A DNA stretch of 9,384 nt from an uncultured Bacteroides sp. (GCA_900544075.1 UQTJ01000067.1:1-9384), one strand, 5' to 3'; numbered from the stretch's first letter, positions 1 to 6,359 are shown. Translations and numbers: made by a program. Notes: a model not told the origin generated them from the letters alone.

Positions 1-843
1 TCTTACGAGCGTTTCTTGCATCCGCTTCCGACTGACCCTGATATTCGTTACAATGACCGGGATATGATATGCGTAAATTTGATTCAGTCATATATCCGTT
101 TGATGAATTTTGTGCAACGCAACATGCCTGATAAGTTCCGTTTGGCAGATAATGGTATAGACCGTTTGGATTTACGGGTAATGATATTCAGAGAAGTGAT
201 TTCAAATACCCTTCTGCACCGTGAATATATCAGTTCATATACCAATAAGTTTCTCATATTCCGTGACCGGGTCATAACGGAGAATTGGACGAAACCTTTC
301 CAAACAGGGGATATAGATATAAATGACTGGCGTACCCGTACAAAGAATCCGCTAATAACAAAGGTCTTTCGTGAAATGAAATGGGCTGAGGAGCTTGGAT
401 CCGGACAGAAAAATATTCGGAAATATGCTCCGTTATACTTTGAAAACTCTGAGATAGAGATTCATAGTGGAGAGGAGTTTGTCTTTTCCATTACTTATCG
501 CGACCCTAAAGAATTTGAGTTTGCAGAAAATATACCGACAAGTCACCGACAAGTCGGCACTAAGTCGGCACTAAGTTGGCAGCAAGTCGGCACTAAGTTA
601 GCATTAAGTCAAAAGGAGATAAAAACTATATTGGAAGCATGCTTGCTTGAAAATTCTTTAACTCAGATTATTGCTTTATTCAATTTTAGTGATAGAACAA
701 AGTTTAAGAGGAAATATATAAATCCTTTGATTGCTGAAGGATTGTTGGCAATGACTGTTCCTGATAAGCCTAACAGCCGTTTGCAGAAATATTATACCAC
801 AGAAAAAGGAAAATCACTACTATGCCAAGACGAAAGCAATTAA
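1..843 (+). CDS. RecG C-terminal-like (COG2865/AlbA_2 family) ATP-binding regulator, 5' partial
   Basis: The frame is open from the first base, so the true start is upstream. A TTG at 16 is only an internal codon. The visible 280 residues cover the HATPase_c_4-like part of COG2865 proteins: REVISNTLLHRE (about residues 64-75) matches the family's N-box with its HRD/HRE, and the stretch with KNPLITKVFRE and ELGSG (about 115-135) matches the conserved RNP...LGSG block. A linker follows with an 11-residue repeat (QVGTKSALSWQ, QVGTKLALSQK; about 184-205), then a winged-helix C terminus with KYINPLIAEGLL and PDKPNSRLQKY, as is usual in Bacteroidetes members. The N-terminal AlbA_2/Schlafen-like DNA-binding domain would lie before the window. 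The family is annotated as transcriptional regulators or RecG-like proteins, without helicase motors, and its biochemical role is poorly known. The last 22 bases overlap the next gene, which suggests coupled translation. Confidence 0.85.
   Translation, partial: SYERFLHPLPTDPDIRYNDRDMICVNLIQSYIRLMNFVQRNMPDKFRLADNGIDRLDLRVMIFREVISNTLLHREYISSYTNKFLIFRDRVITENWTKPFQTGDIDINDWRTRTKNPLITKVFREMKWAEELGSGQKNIRKYAPLYFENSEIEIHSGEEFVFSITYRDPKEFEFAENIPTSHRQVGTKSALSWQQVGTKLALSQKEIKTILEACLLENSLTQIIALFNFSDRTKFKRKYINPLIAEGLLAMTVPDKPNSRLQKYYTTEKGKSLLCQDESN
540..616 (+). repeat. 11-bp tandem repeat in the linker of the first gene
   Basis: The unit AAGTCGGCACT occurs at 551-561, 562-572 and 584-594 exactly. Variants sit in register at 573-583 (AAGTTGGCAGC) and 595-605 (AAGTTAGCATT), with weaker flanking units at 540-550 and from 606. 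Eleven is not a multiple of three, so three units make one 11-residue protein repeat, and gain or loss of a single unit would shift the frame ahead of the winged-helix domain. Confidence 0.85.
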
Positions 844-1229
844 CATTCCATATTCAAGATTTGCGATGTGCCGGTCATATCATCGAAGAGTTATCCAAAC
901 TACCACAGTTGGCTAACTTCGACATGAATTCTATTGAACTGACCATCAAAGAAAACAAACCAGCACCCAAAATTATCAAAAAAGACATCGATATACTGAT
1001 AGACCGTTTGCTGCGTGGCTTTTCAGCAAACAAACATACTGTTACGCAATTAAACGGATGTTACCTGATTACAAATGTTCATTTAGCCAAATGGATGAAA
1101 ACAACCCAAGCATCCGTCAATAAATGGATAAAGGACGGTCTGATAAAGCCCAGCAAGAAATCATTTACCAATCTGGAATTCTTCGATATAGATGAGGTAA
1201 TCGACCAGCTTCGCAAACAAAAACAATAA
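822..1229 (+). CDS. Small helix-turn-helix protein (MerR/excisionase-like C terminus)
   Basis: This 135-residue protein has a basic N terminus (MPRRKQ), a poorly characterised middle, and a C-terminal helix-turn-helix at about residues 85-132. The pattern there (VHLAKWM, then TTQASVNKWIKDGLI, then FFDIDEVIDQLRK) has the layout of HTH_17/MerR-like DNA-binding domains: a WM..T...VNKWI recognition segment, a short wing, and a closing helix. The ATG at 822 is chosen because AAAGGA at 805-810 precedes it and the next Met is at residue 35. The start lies inside the preceding gene, so translation is probably coupled. A DNA-binding regulator or directionality factor of the mobile element is the likely role, but I cannot name a family member. 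Confidence 0.75.
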   Translation: MPRRKQLTFHIQDLRCAGHIIEELSKLPQLANFDMNSIELTIKENKPAPKIIKKDIDILIDRLLRGFSANKHTVTQLNGCYLITNVHLAKWMKTTQASVNKWIKDGLIKPSKKSFTNLEFFDIDEVIDQLRKQKQ

Positions 1230-1262
1230 AATCACATTTTCTTTTATCATCTATATTAACTG

Positions 1263-1298
1263 TGCCAATTAGTGCCAATTCGAGCCATTTGTTGCCAA
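1263..1298 (+). repeat. TGCCAA direct repeats at 10-bp spacing
   Basis: TGCCAA occurs at 1263-1268, 1273-1278 and 1293-1298, with the variant AGCCAT at 1283-1288. All four are in exact 10-bp register, close to one DNA helical turn, so a bound protein would meet them on one face. Reverse-orientation forms follow: TGGCAA at 1315-1320 (complement of TTGCCA at 1292-1297) and TTGGCA at 1351-1356 (complement of TGCCAA). Confidence 0.8.
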
Positions 1299-1317
1299 GC
1301 CTTGAAATGCTGTCTGG

Positions 1318-1347
1318 CAAATGTCTTCAAATGACATCAAATGTCTG
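1318..1347 (+). repeat. CAAATG direct repeats at 10-bp spacing
   Basis: CAAATG occurs at 1318-1323, 1328-1333 and 1338-1343, exactly 10 bp apart. The units read CAAATGTCTT, CAAATGACAT and CAAATGTCTG. This second set is offset about half a helical turn from the TGCCAA set just upstream. It may be a binding array for an HTH protein or recombination accessory factor. Confidence 0.8.
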
Positions 1348-1379
1348 CTGTTGGCATAGCTGATATAGATATTATCCTG

Positions 1380-1411
1380 TTTTATAAGCTCTTATTTTTA
1401 TATTTCCTTTG
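1380..1411 (+). promoter_or_regulatory. Weak Bacteroidetes-type promoter candidate
   Basis: TTCCTTTG at 1404-1411 matches the TAnnTTTG -7 consensus except for T in place of A. It lies 20 bp after TTTT at 1380-1383, a poor version of the -33 TTTG. Position and spacing fit a promoter for the HTH gene starting at 1474, but the match is imperfect. Confidence 0.3.
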
Positions 1412-1473
1412 CCGTATCAACGTTGAGATGGCTGTGACGACAGCTTATTGTTTAACCCCTAAAATGTTTGATT

Positions 1474-1824
1474 ATGGCAAATATCATTGTCGCAACAGAG
1501 GAGCAGATTCAAGAAGCTGTATTCAATGCGGTTTCAAAATTCTTTTCAGGAAATCAACAGGCAGTACCTAGTTCCGATTTACCTGATACGTTAAGTATGC
1601 CCAATGCCTTGAAAGTGCTGGAGGATAACGGCTTTCCGACTTCAAAAGCGAAATTATACAAAATGACTTCGCAGGAACAGATACCCTTTATGAAGTATGG
1701 AAACAAACTTGTTTTTTCTCGGAAGGCTCTTATTGAATGGGCACACAAGCAATTGGTTTCTAACAGCAGTGAAGGTTGTGATTCCGCGGCCAACATTCAG
1801 AAATGTTTTAAACGTAAACGCTAA
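1474..1824 (+). CDS. Excisionase-like helix-turn-helix protein (HTH_17)
   Basis: The 116-residue protein carries an HTH_17/excisionase-type DNA-binding domain at about residues 41-92: SMPNALKVLEDNGFPTSKAKLYKMT, then QIPFMKYGNKLVFSRKALIEWA. The order is helix, recognition helix ending in LYKMT, a wing with PF.K.G.KL.FSR, and a closing W-containing helix, which is standard for this family. The N terminus (MANIIVATEEQIQEAV) looks helical, and the tail is basic (CFKRKR). The ATG at 1474 is preferred over an in-frame TTG at 1468. Only 3 bp separate its stop from the helicase start, so the two are probably co-translated. Genes of this type commonly sit ahead of the helicase in Bacteroidales IMEs. 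Xis activity or transcriptional control is inferred, not shown. Confidence 0.8.
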   Translation: MANIIVATEEQIQEAVFNAVSKFFSGNQQAVPSSDLPDTLSMPNALKVLEDNGFPTSKAKLYKMTSQEQIPFMKYGNKLVFSRKALIEWAHKQLVSNSSEGCDSAANIQKCFKRKR

Positions 1825-1827
1825 GGT

Positions 1828-3039
1828 ATGAGTACGGATGAAACATTGAGAAATGAGAGCCCGTTTGTCCGGGTTGGTACGACACTATACAAGATAGTGA
1901 ACCAGCCTCGTCTGAATGGTGGTTACGTAAAAAAGCGTATAGTCTGGAACAATGAAACACTTCGTCAGGATTATGGTAAAGATTATCTGGCAAATGTCCC
2001 AAAGTATGACGGCTTTTGTACTGTACCTGACCATGTGAACTACCGTCAAGTGATTGATAATTTTCTGAATCTGTATGAACCGATAGGACACCAGCCAAAA
2101 GAAGGAGATTTCTCTCATATTCAAGCTTTACTGCACCATATTTTCGGTGAGCAATACGAATTGGGAATGGATTATTTGCAACTCCTTTATTTGCAGCCTG
2201 TTCAGAAATTGCCGATTCTGTTGTTAGTATCGGAAGAACGCAATACGGGAAAGAGTACGTTCCTGAACTTTCTGAAAGCAATGTTCCGCAATAATGTAAC
2301 CTTTAATACGAATGAAGATTTCCGCAGTCAGTTCAATTCGGATTGGGCAGGGAAACTCATCATTGTAGTGGATGAGGTATTGCTGAACCGCAGGGAGGAT
2401 TCGGAACGGTTGAAAAACCTGAGTACAACTTTATCCTATAAAGTGGAAGCAAAAGGCAAAGACCGTGACGAGATTGCCTTCTTTGCCAAGTTTGTGCTTT
2501 GCTCAAATAACGAAAGACTTCCTGTAATTATCGACCCGGGAGAAACACGGTATTGGGTAAGGAAGATTCATCATTTGGAAAATGACGATACGCACTTCTT
2601 ACAGAAACTGATTGAGGAGATTCCGGCATTCCTTTACTTTTTGCAACATCGAACACTGACCACTCAAAATGTGAGCCGTATGTGGTTTTCACCGAAACAG
2701 ACGGAAACAGCGGCTTTATTGAAAATCATACGCTGCAACAAAAGTAAATACGAGGTGGAAGCTGCAGAGCTGATAAAGGAAATCATGGAGTGTATGGAAA
2801 TAGACAGTTTTTCTTTTTGTCTTAATGACTTGCTTATCCTGCTGAATCTTTCTCAGGTCAGAATTGACAAGCATTGGTTAAGGAAAATAGTGACCGAAGA
2901 TTGGAAACTGACTCCAGCTCCGAACGGATTGACTTATACCACTTATCTGTTTGCCTGTAACAAAGAAAGGAGATTTGAACCAATCAGACGGGTAGGACGC
3001 TATTACACCATTACCAGAAAACAACTGGATGAATTCTAA
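1828..3039 (+). CDS. Primase-helicase family protein (DUF5906/SF3-like helicase)
   Basis: This is a 403-residue AAA+ helicase-type ATPase. Walker A is SEERNTGKST at residues 135-144; the usual first glycine of GxxxxGK[ST] is Ser, but GKST is intact. Walker B is KLIIVVDEV (176-184, D182-E183). A sensor/motif-C-like segment, FVLCSNN, lies at 222-228, and GETRYW at 238-243 holds a likely arginine finger (R241). The C terminus (about 280-403) looks like a winged-helix region. No primase domain is fused; a separate toprim primase follows at 3272, so the primase-helicase functions are split between two genes. The predicted role is unwinding DNA for replication of the excised element, probably at the repeat region just downstream. 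The start is supported by its tight spacing to the preceding gene. Confidence 0.85.
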   Translation: MSTDETLRNESPFVRVGTTLYKIVNQPRLNGGYVKKRIVWNNETLRQDYGKDYLANVPKYDGFCTVPDHVNYRQVIDNFLNLYEPIGHQPKEGDFSHIQALLHHIFGEQYELGMDYLQLLYLQPVQKLPILLLVSEERNTGKSTFLNFLKAMFRNNVTFNTNEDFRSQFNSDWAGKLIIVVDEVLLNRREDSERLKNLSTTLSYKVEAKGKDRDEIAFFAKFVLCSNNERLPVIIDPGETRYWVRKIHHLENDDTHFLQKLIEEIPAFLYFLQHRTLTTQNVSRMWFSPKQTETAALLKIIRCNKSKYEVEAAELIKEIMECMEIDSFSFCLNDLLILLNLSQVRIDKHWLRKIVTEDWKLTPAPNGLTYTTYLFACNKERRFEPIRRVGRYYTITRKQLDEF

Positions 3040-3271
3040 ATTTCTTGTTGAATTGTTGAAGGATAATACCAACTTGCTGAGTATAAGAGAATAATATTCT
3101 CAACAAACACTCAACTTCTTAAATATGCTGTTGAAAAGAGAAGTAGTTATTTCTTTTTCTCATCGGTCTTTGTTGAGTTGATGTTGAGGTGTCATTCTGT
3201 TGTATTTCAGTAAGATAAGTTAGTTACTCAACAAATCAACACATTTCATTCACATTCAAATTCATAAGAAA
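3040..3271. other. Non-coding region between helicase and primase; candidate replication origin
   Basis: These 232 bases carry no supportable gene but hold about nine copies of TTGTTGA or close variants in both orientations (listed separately), amid AT-rich DNA. The position between replication helicase and primase genes, together with dense short repeats, is what an iteron-type origin would look like. A regulatory role for the primase promoter is the main alternative. No clear TAnnTTTG box was found. Confidence 0.45.
3045..3241. repeat. Iteron-like TTGTTGA repeats, both orientations
   Basis: Forward copies: TTGTTGAA in perfect tandem at 3045-3052 and 3053-3060, TGTTGA at 3129-3134, TTGTTGAG at 3170-3177, and TGTTGAG at 3182-3188. 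Reverse copies: CTCAACAA at 3099-3106, CTCAAC at 3110-3115, CTCAACAA at 3227-3234, and TCAACA at 3236-3241. The 8-mer TTGTTGAG at 3170-3177 has exact reverse complements on both sides. Nine copies in about 200 bp seems well beyond chance, though the T/G-rich motif is simple. Confidence 0.75.
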
Positions 3272-4216
3272 ATGACAATAGAAGAAGCAAAGAATATTAA
3301 ACTGGAAGATTATCTGCATAGTTTGGGGTATAATCCGGTCAAACGACAGGGAATGAACCTTTGGTATAAATCACCATTTAGAGAGGAAGCAGACGCATCA
3401 TTTAAGGTGAATACCGAAATCAATAAATGGTATGATTTCGGGCTTGGTAAGGGAGGTAATATACTTACCTTGGCTTCGGTACTGTATTGTTCTGAAAGCT
3501 TACCTTACATTTTGCGTCAGATTGAGGAGCAGGCTCCGCATATTTGCCCCGTTTCCTTTTCTTTTCAGAAGCAGTCTCCTACAGAGCCGAGTTTTCAACG
3601 TATGGAAGTGAAACCTTTGGAATCACCAGTTCTGCTTTCCTATCTGCGTGAAAGGGGGATTAATACGGAACTTGCGAAAAGAGAATGTTGCGAAGTACAT
3701 TTCGAGAACAACGGTAAGCATTACTATGCAGTCGGGTTCCCTAATGTGCGTGGAGGGTATGAAATACGGAACAAGTATTTCAAGGGGTGTATTGCTCCCA
3801 AGGACATCAGTCATATTCGGCATACGAACAGACAGAATGAAGTCTGTTATGTCTTTGAAGGATTTATGGATTATCTTTCTTTCTTGACACTGAGATTGGA
3901 CAGTTGTCCTCAATATCCGGAATTTGACAAACAAGACTATATGGTACTGAATTCTGTATCGAATGTTTCCAAGGCTCTTTATCCGTTGGGAAATTATCTG
4001 CGCATTCATTGCTTTTTTGATAACGACCGTGCAGGGATGGAAGCCATTCTGCAAATCCGAAAAGAGTATGGTAGTACCATCAATATCCGTGACGCATCAC
4101 ATCTGTATAGTGGATGCAAGGATTTGAATGAGTACTTGTGTAAACGGAATCCTCTCCGAGAAAAGAAATTCATACAAACATCAGTGCCCAAGAAGTCGAA
4201 AGGCAGGAGTCTGTAG
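3272..4216 (+). CDS. Toprim domain DNA primase with zinc-less CHC2-like N terminus
   Basis: The 314-residue protein resembles bacterial DnaG-type primases in compact form. Residues 1-75 follow the CHC2 finger fold (LWYKSPFREEADASFKVN, then KWYDFGLGKGGN) but lack the usual Cys/His zinc ligands, a known variation in mobile-element primases. The toprim domain follows: YVFEGFMDYLSFL (E196) and CFFDNDRAG (D250, D252) supply the metal-binding acidic residues, and GCKDLNEYL (281-289) matches the conserved KD.N motif near the end of the catalytic core. The basic tail is KKSKGRSL. Its expected job is laying RNA primers on the element's DNA, either in replication of the excised circle or for complementary-strand synthesis after mobilization. 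It pairs with the upstream helicase. The ATG at 3272 is the first in frame and begins a recognisable domain. Confidence 0.87.
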   Translation: MTIEEAKNIKLEDYLHSLGYNPVKRQGMNLWYKSPFREEADASFKVNTEINKWYDFGLGKGGNILTLASVLYCSESLPYILRQIEEQAPHICPVSFSFQKQSPTEPSFQRMEVKPLESPVLLSYLRERGINTELAKRECCEVHFENNGKHYYAVGFPNVRGGYEIRNKYFKGCIAPKDISHIRHTNRQNEVCYVFEGFMDYLSFLTLRLDSCPQYPEFDKQDYMVLNSVSNVSKALYPLGNYLRIHCFFDNDRAGMEAILQIRKEYGSTINIRDASHLYSGCKDLNEYLCKRNPLREKKFIQTSVPKKSKGRSL

Positions 4217-4265
4217 TATTAATCAAGTAACATTGCTGTAGCAACGGAATATGTGCAGGCTAAGG

Positions 4266-4305
4266 AAGCAAGGTAATGGAAATGTATACATTTCCGCCCT
4301 TGCTT
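4266..4305. repeat. Nested palindrome upstream of mobC
   Basis: The core GGAAATGTATACATTTCC (4278-4295) is a perfect 18-bp palindrome centred between 4286 and 4287. It is flanked by the perfect 8-bp arms AAGCAAGG (4266-4273) and CCTTGCTT (4298-4305), separated from the core by TAAT on the left and GC on the right. The whole can form a cruciform or long hairpin, or serve as a binding site for a dimeric protein such as MobC. Confidence 0.85.
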
Positions 4306-4320
4306 TGCCAGAAGGCAAAG
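4303..4320. repeat. Perfect hairpin CTTTGCC-AGAA-GGCAAAG
   Basis: A 7-bp perfect stem encloses the tetraloop AGAA. Its left arm shares 4303-4305 with the outer arm of the preceding nested palindrome, so the two structures cannot both form fully on one strand. No T-run follows, which argues against a terminator and for an oriT element. Confidence 0.8.
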
Positions 4321-4362
4321 ACAACCTGCTCCCGTTGGTTGCAGTTCAAAACGAATTTCAGA

Positions 4363-4716
4363 ATGGAAAAAGATAAACAACAATCACGGCAGACCAGGCG
4401 CAATAAGGTGCGTGTGGTTAGCGCAAGATTTACAGATATTGAGTACCAAGCGGTAGAGAAACGCAGGAAAGATGCAGGAGTTTCACTCAGTAGGTTCGTC
4501 CACTCCGTATTGCTTACGGGTAAAGTAGTACAGCGCATCAGCAAGGCGGATGCGGACGTGTTGCGGAAACTTGCCGGAGAAGCCAATAACATCAACCAGC
4601 TTGCCCATAAAGCCAATGCCGGAGGATTTGCTGGCGTAGCAACAGAACTTATGCTGTTGAAGAAAAAGATAGTACAAATCATTAAACAGTTGTCCGATGA
4701 TTGGAAAAATAAGTAA
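4363..4716 (+). CDS. mobC: MobC-like relaxosome accessory protein
   Basis: The 117-residue protein has a basic N terminus followed by a ribbon-helix-helix-like domain (about residues 16-55: VRVVSARFTDIEYQAVEKRR, then GVSLSRFVHSVLL). Next comes the MobC-family signature LAGEANNINQLAHKANAGGF (about 70-89) and a C-terminal helix. MobC proteins bind oriT and open or bend it so the relaxase can nick. I prefer the ATG at 4363 (MEKDKQQSRQ). An in-frame ATG at 4276 would add 29 residues encoded by the oriT hairpins, a low-complexity extension without family resemblance. The 3' end overlaps the relaxase gene by 20 bases, so the two are coupled. The upstream palindrome could be its binding site. Confidence 0.87.
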   Translation: MEKDKQQSRQTRRNKVRVVSARFTDIEYQAVEKRRKDAGVSLSRFVHSVLLTGKVVQRISKADADVLRKLAGEANNINQLAHKANAGGFAGVATELMLLKKKIVQIIKQLSDDWKNK

Positions 4717-5638
4717 GGGAGCGGGATTCAAAGGATGTGTCAATTATGTATTGGGTAAGCCGGAAGCAAGACTTCTGGCTGCCGAAGGAGTATTAACGGA
4801 CAGCATTCAGACCATTACGGACTGTTTTCAAGCTCAGCGGATGATGAAACCGAATATTCGTCAGCCTGTGGGACATATCTCGCTCAGTTACGCACCTGAG
4901 GACGCTCCGAGAATGACGGATGAGATGCTGGTAAGTCTAGCAAAGGAGTATATGCAGAAAATGGGAATCAAAGATACCCAATATATCATTGCCCGGCACA
5001 ATGACCAGAAGCATCCGCATGTTCACATTGTTTTCAACCGAGTGAATAACAACGGACGCACGATCAATGACAAGAACGACTGTTATCGGAATGTCAAAGT
5101 CTGCAAGGAACTGAAAGAGAAGTATGGACTTTATTTTGGTAAAGGAAAGGATAGGGTACGGACTCACCGTCTGAAAGGAAATGATAAGACGAAGTATGAG
5201 ATTTACCATGCGGTCAAGAACTCGTTAAACAAATCCAATAGCTGGAAGCAGTTCATATCGGAATTATCCAGACAGGGAATAAAAACGGAGTTCAAGTATA
5301 GAGGCAGAAGCAATGTCATACAGGGCTTGTCATTTACTAAAGACGGTATTACGTTCAAGGCTTCGGACATTGACAGGAGTTTCAGTTATTCCAAGTTGGA
5401 CAGAATGTTGGGAGAAACCAATAACCAATATCAACAGAATATCGGAATGGTAACTAACGGCAACCAACCTGTGATGCAGTATGAGAATACCTATAATTCA
5501 GGCCGCAATGTAGTAGAAAGCATTGTCGGGGCATTGGGCGGATTGTTCAACCCTACCCCCAATTATACCGATGAAAATGCGGAAGCAGCCTTTCAGCGGA
5601 AATTGAAAAAGAATAAAAAGAGAAGGATAAACTGGTAA
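4697..5638 (+). CDS. MobP-type relaxase/mobilization nuclease (PF03432)
   Basis: The 313-residue relaxase would nick one strand at oriT and stay covalently attached to its 5' end during transfer. Motif I, CVNYVLGKPEA, carries the likely catalytic Tyr17. Motif II is GHISLSYAPED (59-69). Motif III, HNDQKHPHVHIVFNRVNNNG (101-120), supplies the metal-binding histidines H106, H108 and H110, with H101 upstream. The region after about 150 is variable, and the tail is strongly basic (RKLKKNKKRRINW). No helicase or primase domain is fused, as expected for a compact mobilizable element. Bacteroides literature often calls this gene mobB or mobA, so I leave the symbol blank. Its start lies within the end of mobC, and the next gene follows after 22 bases. 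Confidence 0.92.
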   Translation: MIGKISKGAGFKGCVNYVLGKPEARLLAAEGVLTDSIQTITDCFQAQRMMKPNIRQPVGHISLSYAPEDAPRMTDEMLVSLAKEYMQKMGIKDTQYIIARHNDQKHPHVHIVFNRVNNNGRTINDKNDCYRNVKVCKELKEKYGLYFGKGKDRVRTHRLKGNDKTKYEIYHAVKNSLNKSNSWKQFISELSRQGIKTEFKYRGRSNVIQGLSFTKDGITFKASDIDRSFSYSKLDRMLGETNNQYQQNIGMVTNGNQPVMQYENTYNSGRNVVESIVGALGGLFNPTPNYTDENAEAAFQRKLKKNKKRRINW

Positions 5639-5660
5639 TAACTCAAAAACAGATACGAAA

Positions 5661-6359
5661 ATGAAAGAAATGGAGAACAATGATTTTGTCCACACGCTGG
5701 ATGCGGTATATAACCTTTGTTCCGAAATCAAGGAACATATAACTTCGGTTGAAACGACTGATGAAGAAGAAAACAATGAGGGACTTGTCCTGCTTTCCGA
5801 CAATTTGCAACGGCTTCAAGCGGAGATTGCTGGAATGAAGTCCCAGCTTTCAGCCGGAAGAAATGAGTGGGAGCAGTTCCGTGAACTGACACTGGTTCGT
5901 GTCAAGGAGATGCACAACCTATATGCCAACCTATGTGCCATTAACAAGGACATATTTTCGGAACAGGAACGCATCGCTAACGAGTTGCAGAGAATACAGC
6001 AGTTGGAAGTTCATCACACCAACAATCATATTTGGGACTTCAAAGCCTCACGGCCATTTTTGTGGCAGGTTGTCCTGTTGGGGATAATTCTGCTTCTTTT
6101 GGTCGGCAATGCTTGTCAGTTTAAACGGAATATGCAACTTTCTGACAATGATTTGAAGTACCGCCTTATTAAAATGTATGGTGGCATTTCGGGCAATGAA
6201 CTGGATACATTGGAAGTGGTATTCTATCGTGATAGGAATAAAACTGTCATCAGAAACATTCGTAATGAGGTGGAGGATTTTGAATACCGTACACGGGTAA
6301 GGGCTGAAAAGTTGGAGAAGGCAAGACTGTTGCAGCAGGAAGCGCAAGAACTTGAATAA
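5661..6359 (+). CDS. Coiled-coil, single-span membrane protein of the mobilization operon
   Basis: I recognise this as the kind of protein that often follows the relaxase in Bacteroidales IMEs, but it has no established activity. The 232 residues comprise an acidic, heptad-rich N-terminal half (about 40-118, likely coiled coil), one strong hydrophobic segment at about 132-153 (PFLWQVVLLGIILLLLVGN), and a charged helical C-terminal part ending in AEKLEKARLLQQEAQELE. There is no signal peptide, so the protein probably anchors in the inner membrane by the central span. It is the last gene of the mob operon before a terminator. A role in bringing the relaxosome to the coupling protein of a helper conjugative element is inference from topology and position. 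An alternative start is the Met at 5670. Confidence 0.75.
   Translation: MKEMENNDFVHTLDAVYNLCSEIKEHITSVETTDEEENNEGLVLLSDNLQRLQAEIAGMKSQLSAGRNEWEQFRELTLVRVKEMHNLYANLCAINKDIFSEQERIANELQRIQQLEVHHTNNHIWDFKASRPFLWQVVLLGIILLLLVGNACQFKRNMQLSDNDLKYRLIKMYGGISGNELDTLEVVFYRDRNKTVIRNIRNEVEDFEYRTRVRAEKLEKARLLQQEAQELE

Larger units (their letters stand above)
1230..1473. other. Intergenic region between the two HTH genes, repeat-rich
   Basis: These 244 bases lack a convincing gene; a frame at 1341-1571 overlaps the next gene and resembles no family. The region holds the 10-bp-periodic repeats described separately and probably the promoter of the HTH-helicase pair. It is a reasonable place for operators or accessory binding sites of an excision system. 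No strong terminator is visible after the gene ending at 1229. Confidence 0.6.
4217..4362. other. Candidate origin of transfer (oriT)
   Basis: This non-coding stretch directly upstream of mobC and the relaxase gene holds a series of inverted repeats: TTGC-TGTA-GCAA (4233-4244), a long nested palindrome (4266-4305), CTTTGCC-AGAA-GGCAAAG (4303-4320) and CAACC-N10-GGTTG (4322-4341). Adjacent hairpins next to relaxase genes are typical of oriT. The nick site cannot be assigned from the sequence. A frame opening at 4276 runs through these structures into mobC, but it is not likely to be the native start. Confidence 0.6.

Noticed and set aside
1341..1571. Short + strand frame of 76 codons
   Set aside because: It overlaps the HTH gene in another frame, starts within the repeat array, and its product is unlike any family I know.
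1808..2281. Minus-strand frame of 157 codons opposite the helicase gene
   Set aside because: It is antisense to a well-supported helicase gene and shows no family features.
4303..4320. Rho-independent terminator at the CTTTGCC hairpin
   Set aside because: No T tract follows the stem on the + strand, and it lies upstream of mobC among other inverted repeats, so an oriT role fits better.
4276..4362. N-terminal extension of mobC from the ATG at 4276
   Set aside because: The 29 extra residues are encoded by the palindrome and hairpins of the likely oriT and resemble no family sequence. The ATG at 4363 gives a normal MobC length and N terminus.
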